Part shown: positions 31,301 through 43,619 of the stretch, one piece after another
How the letters are laid out: each line of letters opens with the position of its first letter
Numbering within the stretch: the stretch's first letter is position 1
Assembly: GCF_030272615.1 (NCBI RefSeq)
Contig: NC_081407.1
Location: 97,261,897 to 97,325,896, forward strand
Direction: 5' to 3'
Length of the DNA stretch: 64,000 nucleotides
From: Cryptomeria japonica
Lineage: Eukaryota; Streptophyta; Pinopsida; Cupressales; Cupressaceae
Translations under genes and position numbers: made by a program
The notes under the pieces: model-generated
Database searches by the model: none
The model's input: only the letters and a program-made list of their open reading frames with translations
What the model was told of the DNA's origin: nothing

Positions 31301-33646
31301 ATTATCCTCTTGGCTTGTGTTTCTTAACTACATTTCATCTACATCTATCTATTTATTCGACCTTTGCTCACATATATGCCATTTTTTTCTTCCTCCATTA
31401 GGGTGAAGACTTAAGATGTAGTTTCCAACATCTTTTTCTTGATTGATTGTCTTTATCATTATAAAATGTTCTCCTTTGTCCCCTTGCTATTGCATTTTTT
31501 CTTTGCCACTTCTATTTTTCAATATTCTTTCTTTTTCTTGAAAGAGAATATTTCCTTATTATCAACCTCAAGACATCAACAATGTCATAAGGATTTTACA
31601 TCATAATAAACCTCTTGAGGTATCTAAACAACACATATATTTCACCAATATTTTCTTACCCATGACATCCTTCCCAAATTGGACTACACTCTTCCAAACC
31701 CACACGTGTACTCTTGAACATTTTTATCTTGTCTTTGTCAAAAGCACTATTGCATTACCCTTTCTTTCTCATGAGAGATTGCATAAAATTGTCTTTTTAA
31801 TAGATCTTTTGACATCTTCTGCTTTATTATAGGTGGAACTTTACAAAATTCTAAAGATAAGGCATCCCTTGCATACCATGTCAATGCATGGATAGATTGA
31901 TTCAATCTTGCAAAGGTTATTTGTTGAAAAGGAGTTAATTTGAGAAAAATAAAATAGACTTCAATTTAAGAAATCCACTTGTGAAGTCAATTGGTGTTTA
32001 TTTCCACATCAAATATTGTCTATCCAGGGTACTCACCTTGTTCTAATTTAACTTTCTATAATTTCCTCTTCATGAAAACTTGCCATAGCTTAGTAAAAAA
32101 GGCCAACGTGACTCTCTCAATTATACCAATATTTTCCATTGAGCTAGATATCTTTGCAATAGAACCTTCAAGCCTATTAAACCAAGTCGTCATTCCTCCT
32201 TAACGTTGTCGTAGTTGCTCTCATTCACTATCTATTGCCAATTTTTAGTTCTCAAGGGACCAAGTTATCACTTCCACTTGACATTGTAGGTGACATTTAC
32301 CATGTTCAACACTAAAATTGATGATCTCAATGAAACTCTAATGCCACTTGATCAATATTGTTGTAGAAAGTCTCACAGTGATTACCTACCACAAATTTTA
32401 CTTTATTGGATAGAAACACCCTTCAAAATACTATTAAAAGGGATGTCAAATACAATCCCAAATATTCACACACCATACATGAGAACAAAGTTTGACCTTG
32501 CAAAGGAACCCATGATAAGACTACAAGGAATTTACCTAGAGAAAACCCTAAAAGAGTGAAAACTCCAACATGAGTTAATAATCCTTAATCCATAATCTCA
32601 ATCATTGTGATTTTGGCTAAATAGATTTGTAAGAACAACAAAAACCTTCACACTTGTAATGCTCCTCTACATCTCAATAATCATACCTTTCTTCTATTTG
32701 CATTCATAAAAAATGAACGTAAAAGGAAATATCATCACTCTAACTTCATTCTTATTCATATCGCATTTGCCCACCATCTCATCATTCCAAAATGGATGAA
32801 TACATGTCAAAATGAGTTGATTGGAGAGCCAAAGTCCTTAATATTCCTTGTGTTGTTGATACAATTTCATAATTGCCACATTTGATGTATGTTGATTATG
32901 CGTTCATTGCTACATATGCATTTTTTGATGCAATAGGTAACATTTTGACCACCTACAAATACTAGTGAACACATCATTTTATTTCTTTTACTTAATATTT
33001 AAAGTCTTCAACTTATTTTAAAGACTTATAAGATGCTCTAAATCACCTCAAGCACCCCACCGCCATGTATAGACCCTCATATTCATTTTAAAATGGCTTT
33101 TATAATGATTTATTACTTCCTAGTTAATTCTCTTTGACCCCATTGGTCTATCTTAGTTTGACCTAATGTTTGGGTCAGCATATCCCAAGTGATTGTATCA
33201 CTCTCAAGGATCTAACTTATTATTCAAGTTTGCCTTGGTGCTTGATTTAAGTCTCTTTACCTTACACAACTAGATAAGTGAGGATAATTGAGTGTGCTAT
33301 CAATCATGAGGCTTAAGCATTGAACTACATAATCTATAATGCTCTTCTCACTTCTGCTATTGATGATGCCATGGAGAAATTGAAAATTAACACTTGGTAC
33401 CAAAGAGGTACTTTGTTTCTTTCATGATCGTAGTGCTGACACTCACACATCTAGTCTATGTAATAGTTTCTTGCTTTCACAATACACAATGCAATATGCA
33501 CAAAATTCTACTTGTAGATGATTATGCAATAACAAAAGCATTATTAAGCCCTTTCTTTCCTTGATATGATGCCTTTTATTGTTTAATTGGACTTTTTACT
33601 TTGAAAAAATATCAAAAGGGTATTTTATTTACTAGTCACAAGTTAT
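28396..33646. other. AT-rich stretch without recognisable genes
   Basis: About 5.2 kb. Open frames are short and unlike any family I know (the longest is about 89 codons at 32290-32559). A triplicated segment lies at 30961-31233. A diverged pair of about 230-bp blocks (around 28990-29230 and 30320-30560) shares AAATCTCCACCAA, GTTAACAT and GAACAAGATAGAAAA-like phrases. Confidence 0.55.
30961..31233. repeat. Tandem triplication, units 102 and 71 bp apart
   Basis: TTAAAGTCTAGCAATAATT through CTCACATGTTTCTAATTGATGTGGATATAACC occurs three times. The first two copies start with TGACTTCATTTTATTCAA and are 102 bases apart. The third begins inside the unit, 71 bases after the second, at a shared CAATT, suggesting slippage or microhomology-mediated duplication. 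Confidence 0.9.
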
Positions 33647-33651
33647 CCCTT

Positions 33652-34444
33652 TGATGCAGCCATAACCCGTAAAAACCCTCAAAGAGTCAACCGACTTATG
33701 CAGCAAGAGAGACAACGAAAGCAAGAAGAAAACATAACAAGTTTGCATAAACAAATCACATTAAAGCCTTAGAACTTCTGGCAATCATCCGACAATCATC
33801 ATATTATCATCAAAGAACATCCGGTTACATGCAGGCTTCAAGCTAGATACAATCCAACCGGGACTCTAAGAATCAACCGGATCACAACATGTGAATCTCT
33901 ATCCTTATTCTCTGTTCTACTTCCCTTGCCACTACAATGATTACATAATATCATATTTATACCCACCAGAACATATCCAAGTTGGCCTCATAAGATTACA
34001 TTCACAAATATTGGAAAATGAAACATGTAATTAGGTCGGCCCTAAGATTTAAGAAATCTTTTTGGAAAATAACAACCAAGTGATGCGGTTCAGTAGGAAT
34101 GTCAACCACACGCCAAAGAACATCGAGCAAGACCCAAGATGGATCCACACACCAAGAATCACACTGATAAAGAAGGAAAACCAAACGGTAAGCACAAGAA
34201 CTATCCCAGAACCCAAAATAGTCAACCGAAAGCGATAACTGACTGGAAAAGAACCCAAATGAACTAAAAATATGGAATCAAGCACATGAAACTGCCTGGA
34301 AACCAATAATAAGATCTTCCATGAAGAACAAGCAACTACCAGTACCAACCAGTAAGAACACAAAAATTGCACAAGAACAAAATTGAAAGGAAATATTTTT
34401 GGTTGATGCAAGATTGGTCATTGATCGGGGATGCTCCTGCACTA
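33652..34444 (-). repeat. 3' LTR of gag-protease copy 1
   Basis: 793 bp. Plus-strand ends are TGATGCAGCCATAAC and GGGGATGCTCCTGCACTA; the last bases are altered from the expected ATCA. A TATAAATA promoter motif lies on the minus strand at about 33954-33961. Confidence 0.92.
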
Positions 34445-34759
34445 GACAATCCAAGTAGAAAAATATTTTCCGTGAGAGGCAACTCATGAACATCTAAAAT
34501 GATTCGGAATGAAGATCCCATGCTCATTTATGATCCAAACATCTTTATTTGCCAATCTCTGCTTTAGCTCTTCTGGCGCCTCAACCAACTTCTCTAACCT
34601 TTTACTCCCTTTGTTTCTCTTTCTTTGCTTCCGATATGCACATGGTCTCTATTTCTGCAACTCTGATTTGGTTCTTTCACAAGAATTCATTCGGTTTGTC
34701 ACCATCTTCTCTCTGTCAACCAGTTCCACCTGTCCATTAGGTTCATCCGTCTGCTCCTT

Positions 34760-35845
34760 CTACAAACTCATGTCACCCTCCGGTTTAACCTCCGCAACTG
34801 GTTCTATTAGATCTTGCTTCAAAACCTCTGGTATGACCTTTGCAACTGGTTCTATCAAAACTTCTGGTATAACCTCTTCCACCAGTTTCTCAGTACTGCA
34901 ACTTTTCTCAGGACTCAAATTCTTCACCTCCTTCTCTTTCTCCTTCAAATAAATCAATGTGAACTTCTGTCCATCCTTTTCAATAGTAACAAGGTTTGTT
35001 CTACAATCATAAATAGCTCCTCTATCATACTGCCAAGGTTTTCCCAACAAGACATGACAAACCCTCATAGATACAATATCACACAAAACGTCATCTCTGA
35101 AAGGTTCAATATTGAAACTCACTAAGCATTGCTCCTTTATTTATATCTTCTGATCATCTTGTAACCAATTGACCTCATAAGGACAAGGATGGTTAAGCCT
35201 CTTCAACCCAAGCTTCACAACCATCTCCTCATATACTAAATTATCAGTACTTCCACTATCTACAATGATCTTGCAACAATTACCACTTGATTTACACACA
35301 GTCTCGAAAAGACTCTTCCTTTGAGTAGATCCAATATCCTTTCTTCTAAACATAAGGGATTCTCCTTTCTCTGGTGCACAATCAAATCTGGTACCATCAC
35401 CTTCCAGTTCCTCACTTGCCACACAACTTCTTGCCCACCCTTTCTTATATTCATAGAATCTATGTCCGGTTTCTACACACTTGAAACATTTGCCAAGAAA
35501 TTCTCCACCGGTACTGCTGCTACCTTTCCTTGGTGTCTTTTGTTCTAGTTCTTTACTCCACTTAGGTTTTGACTCCTCTTCTTCAACCGGTTTCTTCATA
35601 CTATCGCTCATCTTGAATTTCTCCTTTCCCTTATTTGGCTGTCTTCTTCTCACCTTCTTCTCATCCTTCAAAGCATACTGGTAAGCTTCTTCAACTGTGG
35701 AAACCTTCAACATACTCATTTCATCATCTTGAATGTTAAAAGCCAGTCCATTGATGTACCTTGCCACCTTTTCTCTGTCCATGTCTCTATGTCTAGATCT
35801 GATCACCACCTTGTAGAATTCCTTAGTATATTCCTTCATAGTCAT
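34760..35845 (-). pseudogene. Gag C-terminal, knuckle and aspartic protease, copy 1
   Basis: From 35845 the frame gives EYTKEFYKVVIRSRHRDMD, VARYINGLAFNIQDD and a basic linker. A knuckle region follows (CFKCVETGHRFYEY, last Cys replaced by Tyr), then the protease with IIVDSGSTDNLVYEEM (catalytic DSGST). After a stop at 35141 the protease continues from 35122 with CDIVSMRVCHVLLGKPW. A degenerate repeat of EVIPEVLIEPVA-like text ends near 34760. No RT follows: the sequence passes to a short tail (DVWIINEHGIFIPN) and the LTR. Confidence 0.85.
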
Positions 35846-36016
35846 GTTTCTTTATTTTAGGTTCTGCAACTTCTTGAATAGTTCCAATTCATAGCCACCC
35901 AGTATGAACTTGCCCTTCAATCTTGCAACCATCTGTCTCCACCGGGTGATCTTCAATTCACCATTCTCCACTCTGTCTTTCTACAATTCTTTCCACCACA
36001 AGGCAACACGACCTTT

Positions 36017-36346
36017 CTAATTGGTTTGTGCCAACCAGACTCTTTGTGGGTCCTTGACATCCTCAAACTCAAAGTAGTCCTCCAACTCGTCGATCCAATC
36101 AATCAGATCCTCCGGGTTCAACATTCCGAAAAAATTGGAAACCTCAACTTTATGAACTTTACTCACTTGTGCCACTGCTCTCAGGAATCTTTCCTCTCTT
36201 TCATCTTTCGGTCCTTTAGCTTCCTCAAGATCTTCACCAACTTCCTCATATTCATCCTCAGAATCAAGGTTTCTCCATAAACCAACCAAAGCGTTTTGGA
36301 TTTCATTCCTTACTTCATTCTTGAAGTCTTCCATCATCTGCTCCAC
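36017..36346 (-). pseudogene. Gag N-terminal part, copy 1
   Basis: Acidic gag start MEQMMEDFKNEVRNEI, then DLIDWIDELEDYFEFEDV and a stop after LAQTN. It matches the gag of the second copy, which continues there with LKGDGALWWKEL. The retrotransposon gag domain normally assembles particles. The frame resumes at 35845. Confidence 0.85.
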
Positions 36347-36548
36347 CCTTCGGGGTTTGTGCTCCTTGGTGGCATCTCTTCTTCCACTCTGGTGAACTAC
36401 CTCAACTCGACGATCTGACTATCGATTTAAATTGCCTCCCCTCGGTGATCTATTGAACACACACACAACCTGCCTCCAATCGGTGATCTATCCACTCCAA
36501 GGAATGCCTCAATGTTCGCGAATGTTTCTTCCACTAGCTAGTCCATAA

Positions 36549-36563
36549 CCAGCTCTAATACCA
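36549..36563 (-). other. Primer binding site (Met-tRNA)
   Basis: The minus strand reads TGGTATTAGAGCTGG two bases from the LTR. It has one change from the TGGTATCAGAGC consensus. Confidence 0.88.
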
Positions 36564-36565
36564 CT

Positions 36566-37384
36566 TGATGCAGCCATAATAGGTAAAAACCCTCAAAGAG
36601 TCAACCAACTTATGCAACAAGAGAGACACAACAAAAGCATTAAGAAAACATAACAAGTTTACATAAATAGATCATATTAAAGCCTTAGAACTTTTGGAAA
36701 TCATCCAACAATCATCATATTATCATCAAAGAACATTCAATAATTAACTGGTTACATGCAGACTTCAAGCTAGATACAATCCAACCGGGACTCTAAGAAT
36801 CAACCAGATCACAACATGTGAATCTCTATCCTTATTCTCATTTCTACTTCCCCTACCCCTACAATGATTACATAATATCATATTTATACCCATTGGAACA
36901 TATCCGGGTCAACCTCATAAGATTACATTAAAAAATGCAGGAAAATGAAATGTGTAATTAGGCCAGCCCTAAGATTTAAGAAATATTTCTGAAAAATAAC
37001 AAACAAGTGATGTGGTTCAGTAGGAAGGTCAACCACATGCCAAAGAACATTGAACAAGACCCAAGATGGATCCATATGCCAAGAATCGCACTGATAAAGA
37101 AGGAAAACTAACTGGTAAGCACAAGAACTGTCCCAGAACTGAGAAACAGTCAACCAGAAGCGATAACTGACCGGAAAAGAACCCAAATGAACTGAAAATC
37201 TAGAATCAAGCACATGAAACCATCTGGAAACCGAAAATAAGATTTTCCATGAAGAACAAGCAACTACTGGTACTAACCGGTAAGAACACAAAAACTGCAC
37301 AAAGAACTAAACAAGAACCAAAATGAAAGGAAACATTTTTGGTTGATGCAAGATTGCTCATCGACCGGGGATGCTCCTGCATCA
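36566..37384 (-). repeat. 5' LTR of gag-protease copy 1
   Basis: 819 bp, minus strand TGATGCAGGAGCATCC to GGCTGCATCA. The TATAAATA motif on the minus strand (about 36891-36898) is conserved in all four LTRs of this family in the window. Confidence 0.93.
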
Positions 37385-37389
37385 CCCTT

Positions 37390-39466
37390 ATAACAACAAT
37401 TGTAGATGGAGTTTGGATTTTCTTTAGCTTGGATTGTACTTCCATCGTAAAGGAACAGTGATAGGTTGCCCTAATGCATCATTGTGAGGAAATATATTTT
37501 AATGCATATATAAAAGTGAATTCGATTATTGTACTTTAAAATACCTATTTTTGTTTTATCCTTGTAATGCAAATGCATGTGAGTCAATTATGGAACTCAT
37601 ATGTCAAGTCTTGCACCCATTGATCCTTGTGTTAGTACTACTGGTATAATTTGTATGTGCATCCTGATAGTGCTCAAGAGCATATTATTTACATGTGATG
37701 CTAACAAATTTCTTCCATGTGTTCATTACTTCTTTCTGTTCAAATTGGCTATTGCAAACTTGTCACTCTTATAAAAAAATTGTGGACATTTTCATACCAA
37801 TGATAGTAGCCTTTTTAACATAAAGATGATGATTGATAGAAAAAATGTTGTGTTAGTGTATTATTTTGTATGGTGCAACAACATTAATCTTGCGTTGAAA
37901 CACAACAATGTCCATATTTATTTGAACCGTGAATTGACCATAATCTAATAAGGCATGTTGGCATGCAAGCGGAAGGATTATAACAATGATGGTGTGCAAA
38001 CTATATCATGATTGAGATCATGCAAGCCAAAGGATTGATAGAATTTTTCAAGATTCATTAGATGCTTGGTGAGATATTAGAAGCCTTCATTCATTTGGGA
38101 ATCAATGATCTCATTCTTTCATTGGCATATATCTCAATAGCTTGATACAAACTAGTTGTCTACCTCTATTGTGCATAACTATTCACAAGCATGAAAAGTC
38201 CCAAAACATTGTTCACTCAAGAATATTACTCTATTGTGCATAACTATTCACAAACATGAGTAGTACCAAAACATTATTCACTCAACAATATGAATTGAAA
38301 AACTTTCTCTGATACTAATAATCTAAATTCTTGTGAGACTTCATGAAATGAAACTATGAAGTCTTAAAATATAGATGCATCATAAGCATAAGATATATTA
38401 ATGATGAGTCAAAAAAACATTTAAAGATTCATTATAGATATACAATTGCAATTACAAACTATATTAGTTCACGTGTTTTGCACATGCCACACTCTTGAGG
38501 AAGTTATTTGATTGTTTAATTTCTACCCATGCTTATCCTACAAATCTATGAACAAATTTGTCTAGATGTTGTACAAAGATATTTTATATGTTTGCCTTAC
38601 ATTTGTATATATTAGGTCTTATGTATACATTCTAAGAAAGATAATTACAAAACAAATATAACAAAATAGTTGGTTTCACATAATTGCTATTATATTGTAT
38701 CTAAGCATGTTGGTTTATTTCCCAAATAAGTATTGGGTGAATAATTGTACTAACATGGTGTAAGTTATGGAAACACAAATTGGTGTTTCATAAGGTCCAT
38801 CATGTCATGTGAACCATATGTAAGGTGTTAGTATTGTGCATTAACTTTTTATGGTCCAATTACATGAGATGTGGAGTTGCACTCTATTTGCATTTGTCAA
38901 GTGTGGACTCATGGAGTTGAGGAATTATTGGTGACAACATCTATAAGCATTTGCATAATAGGTATTTTGTGGAGTTACATATGTGAAGCACCATGTGGGT
39001 GGGATGCAATTGAACTTGGCATTTATCATCATAGTTCAAAACTTGATAGATTCTCTCCTCACTTGGCTTTCATTTCCCTAGAATTGCTTGCCCCTAGATA
39101 TTGCTTGAGCAACTTCAATTCTATTGTTGACTTGGTCAATTCTATCCAAACTAATATCACAACATTTCAATGTTTAACACACCACAAATACCTAAAGTGT
39201 CCAGCCTTTTGGAAAAAACCCTTTAAAAGGAAATAAAAAAGTGTTCACAAACCCTCTCCACCCACTAGTCACTAAGGAGATGAACAATGTTAAGGACATT
39301 TTCTCCAACCCAATTCAAAAGTTGAGACAACCTATGAATTAACAACAAAAATGATAAAGGAAGACAACTCCACCTTTGACATAGCGCTGGGCTATGTGAG
39401 TGATGATATTCTTTGGAGTCAAAATAGGAATTGATACCATATTGGCTTGCAAATGTAGTGCCCTTT
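37390..39466. other. Non-coding stretch with one small duplication
   Basis: About 2 kb, AT-rich. A 65-bp unit (CTCTATTGTGCATAACTATTC) is tandemly duplicated at 38164-38291. One open frame of 121 codons (38871-39236) resembles nothing I know and has no supporting context. Confidence 0.55.
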
Positions 39467-39571
39467 TGTAGACACCTAAATTTGACTAATTTAATTAATC
39501 GAATTTAGTTATCCTAAGCGCCTTTAATTAAATAATTACACATTATTTAATTAATTTCTATTCCCTTCTTC

Positions 39572-40262
39572 TGTAAGGAAAGAAGAGCGTGGAAAGCACC
39601 TTCCTAACGTTAATCTCTTAGAGAAGTGAAGCAGACGAGTTGTCTAATTCAAATTAAAACAACTAAGATACACAATACAATACAAACAAAACAACATGAA
39701 AAACTCCAACACAGAAACATACACCAAATTTCATGTGGGAAAACCCTTAGGGGTGAAAAACCCACACATCAAAGCAATCTCTTGTATTACAGTAAAATTA
39801 GTTTACATACAAGTTACAGATCTTTGATATGGTCTCTGTTCAGGCAACAACAATACAAAAGATTACATTCACAATCGACTTTTAAACTCTGCATACAAAA
39901 TTACCAAAAAATGCCTCAATCCTCTCTGCACAATGACAAAAATCATTTACACAGGATCTAACCCTTCAACCATGTTTACAGATGTTTATATGTCTCTATC
40001 AAAATACGATTTGATTCAGTTATTAACTGTCGAACTTCCTTAGATGGTCAATAACACACCATGTTATCTCCATCGCTTCAACTTCCTCTTCGTCGTTCTA
40101 GTTTCCACCAATCGCCTACACATAGCTCAACAAATCACTTCACACTTGGTTGTGGTCCTCACCTCTATCACTTTTGACTTGACTTTCCACTGAAGTTACT
40201 TTGGCATCATTGTGGTATGGAGAGATGAGCATGTCCTTTCTCCTCTAGTTATCCCTCAAAGT
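39572..40262 (-). repeat. 3' LTR of copia element, piece 1
   Basis: Begins TGTAAGGAAAGAAG on the plus strand, matching 52827 onwards, and breaks off at the chromovirus. Confidence 0.93.
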
Positions 40263-41902
40263 TGGTGCAGGAGCACCTACCTATGAAGGCATGAGCCAGG
40301 AACTAGATGGTTTTCTATTAGTTAGAAGCAATGTAATAAGACCCTATGGTTCCTTTTTGTAATTCAATGTCCTAGGAGTGTGACAAGTTTGTCCATGTTT
40401 GGATCAAATTGTCATCTAGGGTCTGGTAGGGCAAATTGAGTCAATAAGGGTCACTATGGTCTAAATTGAGGGATCAAGTGAACACAAGTCTATTTGAGTC
40501 ATTTTTGATGTTTTAAAATAAAATGTAATCATTTTGGGGGATTATGACAGTCCAGAGTCTAAGTTGGTCGAATTATGCAAAAGTTGTCATATTGTCAATT
40601 TGTTGTCTTGACAATTTTGCACTTTTTGTAAGTTGTGATTCTCCAATGGTTAGTTTGGTTTGAAAAACAATTGGAGGAGGTTGTGGTTGGTTGGGAAACA
40701 CCTTTAAAGGCCCCAAATACTGAAGAATGTATGTTGTTGAGTTGGTTGATTTGGAAAGAAATTGAAGCATCAAGAACTATTGGAAACTCAGAAAAAAACC
40801 GTCTAATTTCTATTGATTGCATACTGAAGGTGGATTGGTAAGAATTCTCATGGTATAGGTCCTATAACTAGATTGTTTTACCTTTTTTTTTCTTTTAGTG
40901 TGAAGTCTTGAAGTGATTTATTCCCCATTCTACAAGAAAATCTCTACCGGGTAGCCTAAAACCCTTAAACCCATAGGGTTTGACTGTAATAATGGGTTTT
41001 GGCATATCAATCCTTAACTGAACACTTTGCCATTATAGGAGATGATAGGCCACTTTATCATATGTCAGTACCAAAAGCCATTAAGAGGATACAACAAGGT
41101 GAAGAGGATGAAGAACTAACCCTAGGTCTGTCATCTCTATGTGACAAACCGATTTGATGAGTGTAGTGCGTGTGAGTTGAGTGGTAGAGCACTGGAAAAG
41201 GGTTTGAATGTGGTAGAAGAGTACTTTGGAGGTTTAAATGACATTTCATGGTCAGTTATGGTCACCCATTAGGTGAACCAAACCAGTTTGTGAAAGGCGT
41301 TCAGTCAAATAGGTCTGAAAGCTCTATTAGGTCTGTTAGTGCAACACCGGTTGGAATATCTGCAAGTTGATCTAGTACAAGAAACCGAGATATTGTTTAG
41401 AACTCCCAAAAGGGTATCTGAAAACATAATTTTTTTGTCTAGATCCTCAGGGTGTCAAAAGTTATCACCTGATTCCCTCAAAAGAAGGCCTAATAGCAAC
41501 CGGTTCAGGTTTGTGGGTGAATGAGTCAAGATTGATGTTCCGGTGTATCTAAACCATGAAATCATATTTCATTTGTGTTTAGGTGTTGTGAGAACACCCC
41601 TCCAAGGATTGTTGTATTGAATTAGTCAAGTGGGCCATTTAAACCCTTAAGCCTAGTAGTAGCCCACTCATTGTATGTAAGGGTGTGTGTAGCCACACAA
41701 GGACTTGAGAAGTGTTAGTTGTATGTAAGTGGACATAGTGGAGCCTTGGGGTTTTTAAGGTGTTTTTTGGTGTCATTGAACCATTTCTTGACTTGGTGTT
41801 GTGTAAGGATATTTGGAAACAAGGATTACCGGTTGAGTATGTGAACCTTAGAGATTGCCTGGTTCAAGGCTAACCTCCTTCTGATCTGTTGCCTCCTTAT
41901 CA
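40263..41902 (+). repeat. 5' LTR of chromovirus
   Basis: 1,640 bp, TGGTGCAGGAGCACC to CCTCCTTATCA. The first 12 bases nearly match the gag-protease family LTR (TGATGCAGGAGC). Confidence 0.92.
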
Positions 41903-41905
41903 TAT

Positions 41906-41919
41906 TGGTATCAGAGAAG
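41906..41919 (+). other. Primer binding site (Met-tRNA)
   Basis: TGGTATCAGAGAAGG lies just after the 5' LTR; the first eleven bases match the initiator-tRNA complement. Confidence 0.85.
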
Positions 41920-41956
41920 GATTTTGAAGATCCCTTGGGTGGTGTGGTCTTAGTGT

Positions 41957-42967
41957 ATGTCAGAGGAAGAGATTGAAATAGGGGCTGATAGAATGCCTCC
42001 TAAGAGTATGTCACAAGATGCGGTGAAAAAGTTGATTGAAGAGATGCTTGAGTCCAAGCTTGAAGAATTGAAAAAGACTAAGGATAAGGAAGGTGGAAGT
42101 GACATTGATGAAGAAGGGGATAAAGAAGATGGGTAATCCTCTAAGCCGGTAGAGGAGATACCTACAGATCAGAGGGCATTTGTAGATGCCTTGAGGTCAA
42201 TCAATAGAGACACCATTGATCGGTTGCCTATGTATAGTGGAACTATGGAAGCATAAGAGGTGATAGAATGGATTGACGCATTGATCAGTCATTTTGAGTA
42301 CAAAGGAACCCTGAAGATAAGAGGGTTAAGTTGGCAAGAGCAAGGTTAAAGGGGTCTGCTCTTACATGGTGGAACTATGTACAAGGAGAGAGAGTTAAGG
42401 AGGGAAAAAGTATGATAACCTCCTAGGAAAGGATGAAAGCTAAAGTCAAGGCACAATTCATGCCCATTGACTATGAAGTGCAGATGTATAGAAAATTGCA
42501 GAACCTTAGACCTTTATGTGAATGCATATACGGAGGAGTTTCATAAACTCAATCTCATATCAAAGAGACAAGAAGAAGAGTCAGAGAAAGTGGCTAGGTA
42601 CTTGAACGACCTAAGGATGAATATCCAAGATGAGATCACCATCTTGGCACTGGAGACAGTGAACAAGTGTTCTCAATTGGCCCTAAGGGAAGAAGAGAAA
42701 CTAAAAAGAATAAGTGAGTAGAGTAATAGAGGTAAAGGAGGGAGAGGCTTCGGAGGCAGAGGCAGTTTTGGAGGAAGAAGTCCTAACCAAAGGTCTAGTG
42801 GTGAGTCTAGCCAAGGAGAGAAAGTTGGGGACTCAAGTAGTAGAGGAGGCTAACGTGGGAGAAGACCTAATGGAAGAGGTGGGACAAATGGATCAAGGAG
42901 AGGATCCAAGTTCTCCAGTATGATATGCTATAATTGCAATCAGATGGGGCACCCGATCTACAAGTGT
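41957..42967 (+). pseudogene. Chromovirus gag with CCHC knuckle
   Basis: ATG at 41957 (MSEEEIEIGADRMPPKSM). Stops at about 42137 and 42256 and a frame change near 42310 interrupt it. The gag core reappears as YTEEFHKLNLISKRQEE and VARYLNDLRMNIQDEI (42467-42721). A glycine/arginine-rich linker leads to an intact knuckle CYNCNQMGHPIYKC (42926-42967). Confidence 0.88.
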
Positions 42968-43470
42968 CCAGAGAAGGCCTCAAGTTCTCATGATGATGAG
43001 AGGATAACCACTTTGACTCAAGAAGATGCAAGGAGTGTGTCATCTCCTGAAGTGAATTTGACATCAGAGATGGGAGATAACCTGATGATCAAGAGGACAC
43101 TTCTCAAGGAATTAGTGAAGACTAAGCCACCCCAGAGGAAGGCTTTGTTTAGAGTCAACTGCAAGATTCAAGGTAAGGTTTGTAAAGTTGTCATAGATTC
43201 GGGATCTACTGATAACATTCTATCTTTGGAAGCAGTAAACAAGTTGAACATGGAGAGAATACCCCATAGTTGTCCATATAGAGTTAGTTAGTTGAACAAA
43301 GGGCAACACATACTCATCAATGAACAAGCATGGGTAGAGTTTAGTATTGGGGGGTATAAGGATAAAATTTTGTGTGACATCCTTCCAATGGATGCTTGCC
43401 ATCTTTTGCTTGGCAGACCATGGCAGTTTGACAGAAAGGCTCATCATGATGGAGAAAAGAATGCTTAATC
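42968..43470 (+). pseudogene. Chromovirus aspartic protease
   Basis: VCKVVIDSGSTDNILSLEAV holds the catalytic DSGST (about 43190-43205). CDILPMDACHLLLGRPWQFD is the C-terminal half. One stop (43291) falls between them. It cleaves gag-pol in active relatives. Confidence 0.88.
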
Positions 43471-43619
43471 TTTCCAAAAGGATGGTGCAACCTTTAGGAT
43501 ATAGTCAGTGGTAGAAGGGGATCCACAACATGTAGGATCTAGTGTGATGATGGCAGGGGAAAAAGAATTCCTTGATACACTAAAGGATGAAGGTGGAGTA
43601 GGTTTTGCTTTGATTGTGA

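Larger units (their letters stand above)
33647..37389 (-). mobile_element. Ty3/gypsy-derived gag-protease element, copy 1
   Basis: Element 33652-37384 (3,733 bp), minus strand, with perfect target duplications CCCTT at 33647-33651 and 37385-37389. The 5' LTR is at right (36566-37384), the Met-tRNA primer site at 36549-36563 and the 3' LTR at left (33652-34444). The internal region (2,121 bp) encodes gag, a CCHC-type region and an aspartic protease only. RT, RNase H and integrase are absent. It has the same layout and nearly the same internal length as the copy at 57647-61405. Confidence 0.93.

Noticed and set aside
32290-32559. 89-codon open frame
   Set aside because: No recognisable motif and no supporting context.
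34509-34952. 147-codon plus-strand frame over copy 1
   Set aside because: It is the mirror of the protease tail and 3' region of a minus-strand element.
38871-39236. 121-codon open frame
   Set aside because: No recognisable domain, no neighbouring gene context, and ordinary length for chance in this much sequence; kept only as a note.
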